From JAAXHF01 sp965242605 (GTDB lineage Bacteria > Desulfobacterota > Binatia > Bin18): DNA of 64,000 nucleotides. The stretch lies in contig CBDESS010000003.1 of NCBI GenBank assembly GCA_965242605.1, forward strand, positions 431,392 through 495,391, written 5' to 3'. Shown one piece after another: positions 43,489-49,861 of this stretch (the stretch's first letter is position 1; each line of letters starts with the position of its first letter). Below the pieces are notes generated by a model. It made no database searches. It was not told the origin of the DNA and was given only the letters and a program-made list of their open reading frames with translations. The translations under genes were made by a program, and so were the position numbers.

Positions 43489-43501
43489 GGTGTATCCTCA
43501 T

Positions 43502-44668
43502 TCAGGGCTGGCTCAACACCGCCACGCACGACACCGCGCCCGGCCCCCCAACGTTGTGAACCAGGCCCAGCCGGGGGTCCTGGACCTGACGCGGGCCGGC
43601 CTGGCCGCGCAACTGGCTCACAATCTCATATACCATGCGCACCCCGCTGGCCCCGATGGGGTGGCCGAAGGACTTGAGGCCGCCGCTCGGATTGACCGGG
43701 ATGTCGCCGCCGAGGGCGGTCCGACCGTCTTCAATCAGGGTCACGCCGCGGCCTTTGGGGACAAAGCCGAGGTCTTCGTAGTTGGTGATTTCGGTCCAGG
43801 TGAAACAGTCGTGGACCTCGGCCACATCAATCTCGGTGAGCGGGTCACTGATGCCGGCCATTGCGTAGGCCTCTGCCGCGGCGTGCTCGGTGGCCTGAAA
43901 GCCAAGGTAATCGTAGCCCGGGTCCATAAAAGGCCGGCCGCTGCTCACCGCCAGACCGACCCCTTTCACCAGGATGTAGTCGTCCCGGTATTCTTTGGCC
44001 AGGTCTGAGCGACACACCACCACCGCGGCCGCCCCGTCGGTCGTGGGGCAGCAGTCATACAGGCCGAACGGATAGGCCACAATGGGCGCGGTCAAGACCT
44101 CTTCGGCCGAGACGGTCTTTTGCAGATGGGCCTTGGGGTTCAGCGAGCCGTTGTAGTGGTTTTTGACCGACACCTTGGCCAGACCCTCACGGGTCAGGCC
44201 ATAGGTGTGCATATAACGGGTGGCGGCCAGGGCAAACAGGCCGGGTGCGGTTGAACCGTCGTTATGGTACGGGTGGACGCCCTCGCGCGCCAGGCCACGC
44301 CCCGGGCGGTCTTTGTACTTCTCCACCCCCAGCACCAGGGCCATATCGTACAGCCCGGCCGCAACGGCGATGACCGCGTGGCGGAAGGCGTCGGTTCCGG
44401 TGGCGCAAAAGTTCTCGACCCGGGAGAGCGGCTTGTTGTACAGACGCAGCGCATCGCCCAGCGAGACCGCGGCCTTGCCGTGCCCCTGGGCCGGCGAATA
44501 TGTCCCAAGCCAGGCGGCGTCAATCTCGTCGGGGCCGACCCTGGCGTCGCTGAAAGCGGCAAACGCCGCCTCAACCGCCATCTCTTCATAGCCCTGGTCA
44601 ACATTATCGCCAAACTTGATGCAGCCGGCCCCAATGACAGCGACCTGATCCTTGATAGAAGCGGCCAT
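43502..44668 (-). CDS. Thiolase family protein (acetyl-CoA acetyltransferase-like)
   Basis: 388 residues. The nucleophile Cys lies in VENFCATGTDAF, the HDCFT and GHPIGASG motifs supply His, and the second Cys is in PGAVSCVAVL. A degradative or SCP2-like thiolase acting on acyl-CoA. First gene of a minus-strand unit with the small ORF, hydratase and MFS gene. Divergent from cas12c, leaving about 230 bases between the two. Confidence 0.9.
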   Translation of the reverse strand: MAASIKDQVAVIGAGCIKFGDNVDQGYEEMAVEAAFAAFSDARVGPDEIDAAWLGTYSPAQGHGKAAVSLGDALRLYNKPLSRVENFCATGTDAFRHAVIAVAAGLYDMALVLGVEKYKDRPGRGLAREGVHPYHNDGSTAPGLFALAATRYMHTYGLTREGLAKVSVKNHYNGSLNPKAHLQKTVSAEEVLTAPIVAYPFGLYDCCPTTDGAAAVVVCRSDLAKEYRDDYILVKGVGLAVSSGRPFMDPGYDYLGFQATEHAAAEAYAMAGISDPLTEIDVAEVHDCFTWTEITNYEDLGFVPKGRGVTLIEDGRTALGGDIPVNPSGGLKSFGHPIGASGVRMVYEIVSQLRGQAGPRQVQDPRLGLVHNVGGPGAVSCVAVLSQP

Positions 44669-44696
44669 GACTTGATTCTCCCGCGTCCCTGAAGGT

Positions 44697-44732
44697 GAAC
44701 GATGACCTTTCTACAGGAAGAGCTCATCGTTC
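44697..44732. repeat. Inverted repeat upstream of cas12c
   Basis: GAACGATGA (44697-44705) and TCATCGTTC (44724-44732) are perfect 9-base inverted arms. With GGT/GCC outside they give a 12-bp stem with one G-U pair and an 18-base loop. The adjacent CCTTTCTAC occurs twice (44706 and 44734). It lies between the divergent thiolase and cas12c genes. It could be an operator, the end of the thiolase leader, or a small structured RNA. Confidence 0.5.
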
Positions 44733-44836
44733 GCCTTTCTACCAAGTGTCTGGATGCCGCGTCCAGTCTCATCGTCAACATAATCAGGACCGTGCGACCC
44801 GTTTCCGGTGCCGGCGGCTTGATTCCCCAGCCTTGC

Positions 44837-44866
44837 TTGTTTCAAATTCCAGGTTTGGGCTACACT
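44837..44866 (+). promoter_or_regulatory. Probable cas12c promoter
   Basis: TTGTTT (44837-44842) and TACACT (44861-44866) with an 18-base spacer, in the most AT-rich part of the gap, about 35 bases before the cas12c ATG. A Shine-Dalgarno (GGGAGAGG) follows at 44890-44897. Confidence 0.45.
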
Positions 44867-44900
44867 GGAAGAACTTTTCAGCGGACGAGTTGGGAGAGGC

Positions 44901-47900
44901 ATGAGACGGCAACATCACAGTGGTCAGAATGCTCGCGACTGGCGGCGCACAGTGGCAACGGCTGCGCAGAGCCAGAAAGAAAGCGTCTTTACCTGCAAGT
45001 TCCAACTGAGCGCCCAAGACTGCGATGTGGACTTTGACGCGGCCGCTCGGACCTATGACATCACAGAAGGGATTACACGCGGGAGCTTGACCGGCTTAGC
45101 ATGCGCGGTCCATCTGTCCGGGTTCCGCCTGTTTTCCAATAGCAGAGAGGCGCGCCAGTTCCGAAACCAAAGCCGATACCCCGAAGACCCATTCGCCGAC
45201 GCCCTCCACACCCATACAGCAATCAGGAACCCGGCCATTACGATTCAATCAATCGAAGGCCTCTTCGCCACAGTTCCGCGGAGGGCCGGAGCGTGGTCAG
45301 CAAACACCCTGGCGCGACGGTTGTTTCAGGTCTGGAACAAACGTTCGCCAAGAGACGGCGAGAAGGATCGGCCTGAATTTTCGCTGGCCCAAGGAATCGC
45401 TCACAAAGTCACTCCGCACTTCTCCGGGTGGAAAGAACTCGCCGGCGACACAACCGGCGCGCTGGCACTTGCTGGTGAATATCTGGCGACTCTTGGCAAC
45501 TCTTTTCCGAAGCTCAGTAACCTGCCACCCGAAACCACAACCGGTCTGGACTCTTGTACGCTTGCCCACGATCCTGAATCGCCCTTTGTTGATATGGCCG
45601 ACAACGAAGAAATCTGGCCGCATCAGGTCGTAGCGGTTTGCGCCGGCAGGCTGAAACGAGACATGCCCGATCTGGACCCATCCTCGCGTGATTTTGCAAG
45701 GAGTTTGAGAGACAGGGTTGTCACCCGTCAGAACAATGGCCTGTCCTGGCTGTTCGGCAAGGGTCTGGACTACCTTCGGAAATCGAGCGTTGAACAGATT
45801 GCCGGGAACCTTGCCGTTCCACCCGGGGAGCGTCAGCGGGTTGAACAACTCAAAGCCTTTGCCGACGCAATTCCCGCCAATCCGTTTTTCAACACCGATG
45901 GATACGCCGAGTTTCGGGGCTCCGTTGGCGGCAAGCTCGCCTCATGGGTCTCGAACTACTGGAAACGTCTGCGTGAACTGACCGCCCTGCATTCCCAGCC
46001 GCCGAACATCACTATCCCCGAAGTACTGCCAGGCTCCGATAACGCCCATCTGTTCTCCGGTCTGCACACCGACGCTGCCGGCCTTCTGTTCCTCTCCGGT
46101 CGCATTCCTGAGCGGGTCAAGATGGCCGGTGCTGCGCTCGCTGTCTTGTGCGGGGGCGGTATTCCCGAACCAGCGCATATCGACACCGTTGAATCTGTCG
46201 CCGGCGAACTGGCCGAAGTGGCTGGGCAACTCGTCATGCTTGACAACCGCATCGAGCAGGAAATCGAACGCGCCCAAGACGAGAAACGTCTACACGCCCT
46301 GAAATCGCTCAGGCCGTGCATTCCCAAGGATTTCAAGTCGCCACCCAAGCTGAACAGAATATCAGGCGGAACCGACGATGCCCACGTCGAGATTCGCCTC
46401 CTGGAAGACGGCCTGAATGAAGTCATGCAAAAGCGCCGCGAGCACTTCCGGCGGCTCTCCGACTGGGCCGACAGCAAGACAGGCGGCCTTGACCCCTTGC
46501 CCATTCTGGAAGAACGCGAACGCAAGACGCTCCCCAACCGTGGCATGAACCCGGCTGAACAAGCGCTCCGGCGTCTGCTTAACCGCATCGGAGCCATGTC
46601 GCGCCGGCTGTCGCCAAGCGTGGCTAAGCAGGTCCGGGACACCGTGACGCCCCTCTTTTGCAAGAAGAAAGAAGCGAACCGTTATTTCCACAACCGCAAC
46701 GGCAGCCTCTATCGGTCCCCCTTCGGAACCTCACGCCACCAGGCTTATGCTCTCGACATGGACCGCGCCCGCGCAACCGACTGGCTGTCGTGGCTGGAGG
46801 AGCGGGCCACAGCAATTCGCGAGACCCTGCACTCAGTGCCAGACGCAGACCAGGCGCTTCTGCGCGATCTCCTGTTGATCGAGGAGCTTGTCCTGACGAC
46901 ACGGCTCAACGGCCTGCCCGATGATCATATACCGGGCCATCTGGCAAAACCGCAGGGCGACTTCATCGACATTCCTCCCCTGCTGGCAGCGCAACTCGAC
47001 GCTGGGGCGATTTCGCGTGATGTGGCCGTGCGCGCCTTCAACCTGTACAACAGCGCTATCAACGGCCTGTTGTTTCGTGCCTTGCGTGACAGTTTCATCG
47101 TGCGTACCAAGTTTCTGCGTCTTGACCATGACAAATTGTTTTATGTCCCAAAGGAACGCCCCTGGCAGCCGCCCGCGGACTATTCTTCGGCCAAGGGCGA
47201 AATATCCAAGGGCTTGGAGCTTCCTGCGGTCATGCGTGACCAGACCAAGGCCGTTCTGCCGCGCCAGACAACACAGAACCTGAGCAAGGCAAAGTTTCCC
47301 GAACCGGGTACGCGCGCCCTGCTGCGTCAAGCGCCCCACGACTGGTATGTCGAACTCGACCTCCGAGGCGGCACAGCACCGGCCCGGCCCGGTCTACCTG
47401 TCAAGAAGAACGCAACAAGCGGACTCCAACACTGGACAGCCATGAAAAGCCCGGCCTTTCGGCTGATTGGTCCGCCTTCCTTCAAGACATGGCTTGACCG
47501 CGCCCTGACAGACAAGAACATAAAGCTCGGCGACTACACGCTGCTCCTTGACCGGGTTTTCACACAGTCTTTGCAAATGGAAGGCGAGCAGATACGCATC
47601 TCGGCAGAGCCGGTGCAGACCAGGGTCGAGCTTGCCATTCCTGTCATTGACAACCGTCCGTATCCCGAAGCCGTATCCCTGTTTGACCACATCGTTGCCA
47701 TAGACCTTGGCGAGCGACGTATCGGCTATGCGGTCTTCTCGCTGAGAGACTTTGTGGAAAAGGACAAACAGGACCCGCTTGAGGTCGGCAGCGTCGCCAT
47801 TCCTGCCTTCAGGAGGCTGATGGCCGCGGTCCGTCGTCACCGTGGTTCGCGTCAGCCTAACCAGAAGGTCGGTCAGACCTACTCCAAGGCCTTGATGCGC

Positions 47901-48674
47901 TTCCGGGAAAACGTGGTGGGGGACATTTGCAACCGTATTGAGACCCTGTGCCAACGCTTCGGCGGATTTCCCGTCCTTGAAAGCTCGGTCGGCAACTTTG
48001 AGACAGGCGGCCGCCAACTGGAAATGATCTACGGTTCGGTCCTGCGTCGCTACACGCTTTCCAAAGTGGAGGCCCATAAGGCGGTCCGTCGCCACCATTG
48101 GTTTACGGCGGACAAATGGGAGCATCCCTACCTCTGCATCCACGCCTGGAACAAAAGTAAAAAGCAGTTTTCCGGCCCATCCAAGCCGCTCCACATTTTT
48201 CCTGGCGTCACAGTGAACCCTGCCTACACCAGCCAAATTTGCAACCGTTGCACCCGAAATGCCCTTCAGGACCTCCGCACCATGCCGGACACGATTGAAG
48301 TAGGGGAAGACGGCCGCATAATTCTTGGAGACGGGACAATACGGCTTCTCGAACGAACCAAGTATCCGCCCGGCGAGTTGAAGAAGTTTCGCCGCGAAAA
48401 GAAGAGACCACCGCTGAACGTGCCGGTTCAGCAAGGAAGCTGGCCACGCCACGATATTGAGCGCCTCGTCAGGCGCAATATAAGGCAAGCCCCATCGTCC
48501 ACCATGTCACCAGACACCACACAATCTCGCTTCACCTGCGTGTACGTTGACTGTGGCTATCAGGGTCATGCTGACGAAAATGCCGCGATCAACATCGGCC
48601 GGCGCTTTCTGGAACGGATTGACGTAGAGAGGTCAAGAGCGGCGCTTGGGGACTTGACCGGGAAGCGGAAATAA
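44901..48674 (+). CDS. cas12c: Cas12c, type V-C CRISPR effector
   Basis: 1257 residues, within the usual 1200-1330 of Cas12c. All three RuvC motifs are present: Asp935 in VAIDLGERRIGYAVFSL, Glu1027 in FPVLESSVGNFETG and Asp1225 in HADENAAINIGRRFL. A zinc-ribbon-like set lies between and beside them (Cys1114/Cys1117 in ICNRC; Cys1213/Cys1218 in TCVYVDC). Upstream blocks agree with Cas12c1 as I recall it: GSLTGLACAVHLSGFRLF, NNGLSWLFGKGLDYLRK, ALLRQAPHDW and FRLIGPPSFKTWLD. Residues 1 to about 930 are therefore the recognition and wedge domains. Cas12c binds crRNA plus a short scoutRNA and DNA. Published Cas12c enzymes process pre-crRNA with the RuvC site and bind but do not cut DNA. Cas1 and the array are adjacent; no cas2 or cas4. 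GGGAGAGG precedes the ATG. Confidence 0.95.
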   Translation: MRRQHHSGQNARDWRRTVATAAQSQKESVFTCKFQLSAQDCDVDFDAAARTYDITEGITRGSLTGLACAVHLSGFRLFSNSREARQFRNQSRYPEDPFADALHTHTAIRNPAITIQSIEGLFATVPRRAGAWSANTLARRLFQVWNKRSPRDGEKDRPEFSLAQGIAHKVTPHFSGWKELAGDTTGALALAGEYLATLGNSFPKLSNLPPETTTGLDSCTLAHDPESPFVDMADNEEIWPHQVVAVCAGRLKRDMPDLDPSSRDFARSLRDRVVTRQNNGLSWLFGKGLDYLRKSSVEQIAGNLAVPPGERQRVEQLKAFADAIPANPFFNTDGYAEFRGSVGGKLASWVSNYWKRLRELTALHSQPPNITIPEVLPGSDNAHLFSGLHTDAAGLLFLSGRIPERVKMAGAALAVLCGGGIPEPAHIDTVESVAGELAEVAGQLVMLDNRIEQEIERAQDEKRLHALKSLRPCIPKDFKSPPKLNRISGGTDDAHVEIRLLEDGLNEVMQKRREHFRRLSDWADSKTGGLDPLPILEERERKTLPNRGMNPAEQALRRLLNRIGAMSRRLSPSVAKQVRDTVTPLFCKKKEANRYFHNRNGSLYRSPFGTSRHQAYALDMDRARATDWLSWLEERATAIRETLHSVPDADQALLRDLLLIEELVLTTRLNGLPDDHIPGHLAKPQGDFIDIPPLLAAQLDAGAISRDVAVRAFNLYNSAINGLLFRALRDSFIVRTKFLRLDHDKLFYVPKERPWQPPADYSSAKGEISKGLELPAVMRDQTKAVLPRQTTQNLSKAKFPEPGTRALLRQAPHDWYVELDLRGGTAPARPGLPVKKNATSGLQHWTAMKSPAFRLIGPPSFKTWLDRALTDKNIKLGDYTLLLDRVFTQSLQMEGEQIRISAEPVQTRVELAIPVIDNRPYPEAVSLFDHIVAIDLGERRIGYAVFSLRDFVEKDKQDPLEVGSVAIPAFRRLMAAVRRHRGSRQPNQKVGQTYSKALMRFRENVVGDICNRIETLCQRFGGFPVLESSVGNFETGGRQLEMIYGSVLRRYTLSKVEAHKAVRRHHWFTADKWEHPYLCIHAWNKSKKQFSGPSKPLHIFPGVTVNPAYTSQICNRCTRNALQDLRTMPDTIEVGEDGRIILGDGTIRLLERTKYPPGELKKFRREKKRPPLNVPVQQGSWPRHDIERLVRRNIRQAPSSTMSPDTTQSRFTCVYVDCGYQGHADENAAINIGRRFLERIDVERSRAALGDLTGKRK

Positions 48675-48776
48675 ACGATCATTCCTCATTCCCTTCCAGG
48701 ACGAAGGACTGATCATCCATACCTCAGCCTGGAAGGCGGTCTCGCCCCCCGGCCGCCCTTCAAAAGGGGGGCATTT
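48675..48776. ncRNA. Candidate scoutRNA region between cas12c and cas1
   Basis: About 100 bases between the convergent stop codons. A 9-bp perfect inverted pair CCTTCCAGG / CCTGGAAGG (48692-48700, 48728-48736) is followed by a second stem GCCCCCC / GGGGGGC (48744-48750, 48766-48772), then ATTTTC, terminator-like on the + strand. Two short anti-repeats are present: ATTCCC (48688-48693) complements repeat positions 14-19, and CCCTTCA (48756-48762) complements positions 9-15. V-C systems need a scoutRNA with a very short anti-repeat. Strand and ends cannot be set from sequence; it could also be only a terminator. Confidence 0.45.
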
Positions 48777-49802
48777 TCACCTGACAGCAGGAATATCACC
48801 CGGCAGCCGGTAGGAAACCTTCGGCGGACGCCCGCCCTTGCGTTCACCCGCGGCAGGAACGACAAACCGGCGCATGTCACCGGCCAAGTAGGCCCGCAGC
48901 GCCAACACGTTTCCATGCAGCAGGTTTTTGCGACGCACGAACTGACGGGTAGCAGGAACGTAGACAATTTTCTCCATATCATTCTTCAGCCCGGACAAGG
49001 TCGCTTTGGTCAGCGAGTCAGAACCGTCCTTCGGAGGGTGAGCCCTGCACGCCGCGGCAACAGCCTCTTCAATCATGTGCCGCGCCGGCTCCATCAGGTC
49101 GTAGACAAGCCCCATGTAGTCGGTCCCTTCATGCAGGAAGCCGTGGCTGGGCGAAAGCCGGTGGATGAGCAGCCAGCGCAAAAGAACGCCGGACAGGAAC
49201 ATGGAACCGGCGTCAAGTGCCGCTGGTAAAGGTCCTCCCTCTCTGCGTGTCACGTCAGGATATCCCATCTGCGTGAAATACCTCCGCCAATATCTGCGTG
49301 ATTGCTCGGCTTCCCAGACCCGTATCTGTCCAAGATTCCGCGCCCGCGCCAGCCGCTTGTAGACAGCGTTCGGCATGGGCAGAACTACGGCCCGAAAACG
49401 CTCGCGTACCAGCGTCCGTGCAATGTAGGCGCGTTTGGACTCATTTGTTCGGGCAACGATCTGTTTTGTCAAAATGTCTTCGGAATCGGCTCTGGGTGCC
49501 GGCAGGAAAACCGCCGGGCGTCCGATGTTGCGGCGGTGAACGAGGAGCGGGACACGGCGAGAGGAAAGTTCGTCAATGAGCGCGACGGGAATCTGTCCGG
49601 TCGCACCGTAGAACATGACACACTCAATCTGAGACAGGTCGGTATCGACCTCCCCCCCGTTATAGGTGAACCGCCATAGGTTCTTTTTGAGTCTGTCTAC
49701 CTGAGAGACATAGGGCAGCCACAAGGTCATCTTGCCGCCTCGCCTGGTTGATTTCCATGTCCAAATAGAATCTGGATGTTGAAATTCATCAATTTCAGCC
49801 AT
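48777..49802 (-). CDS. cas1: Cas1 integrase of the type V-C system
   Basis: 341 residues. The metal-binding catalytic residues are visible: Glu164 in RVWEAEQSRRYW, His224 in SPSHGFLHEGTDY, and Asp235 in GLVYDLMEPAR. The N-terminal beta domain (LWLPYVSQVDRLKKNLWRF) is typical. No cas2 exists beside it. V-C Cas1 has been shown elsewhere to integrate 17-19 bp DNA on its own as a mini-integrase, which matches the 18-nt spacers here. The start at 49802 has GAGGA 5 bases upstream; longer in-frame extensions run into the leader and repeats and are not believed. The basic C-terminus (ERKGGRPPKVSYRL) is unusual and may contact DNA. Confidence 0.93.
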   Translation of the reverse strand: MAEIDEFQHPDSIWTWKSTRRGGKMTLWLPYVSQVDRLKKNLWRFTYNGGEVDTDLSQIECVMFYGATGQIPVALIDELSSRRVPLLVHRRNIGRPAVFLPAPRADSEDILTKQIVARTNESKRAYIARTLVRERFRAVVLPMPNAVYKRLARARNLGQIRVWEAEQSRRYWRRYFTQMGYPDVTRREGGPLPAALDAGSMFLSGVLLRWLLIHRLSPSHGFLHEGTDYMGLVYDLMEPARHMIEEAVAAACRAHPPKDGSDSLTKATLSGLKNDMEKIVYVPATRQFVRRKNLLHGNVLALRAYLAGDMRRFVVPAAGERKGGRPPKVSYRLPGDIPAVR

Positions 49803-49814
49803 GAGTATCCTCAT

Positions 49815-49861
49815 TAGAAAGATCAAAAGCCGATTGTAACATAAGGAGTTATCTGGTATAA
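49815..49861 (+). promoter_or_regulatory. CRISPR leader with array promoter
   Basis: Only about 47-59 bases separate the cas1 start from the first repeat. TTGTAA (49834-49839), 17 bases, then TATAAG (49857-49862) with an extended TGG make a good sigma70-type promoter. Its -10 element ends on the first G of repeat 1, so transcription should start about 7 bases inside the first repeat. The AT-rich leader is unlike the surrounding GC-rich DNA. The promoter-proximal end is the cas1 side, because the degenerate repeat is at the other end. Confidence 0.65.
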
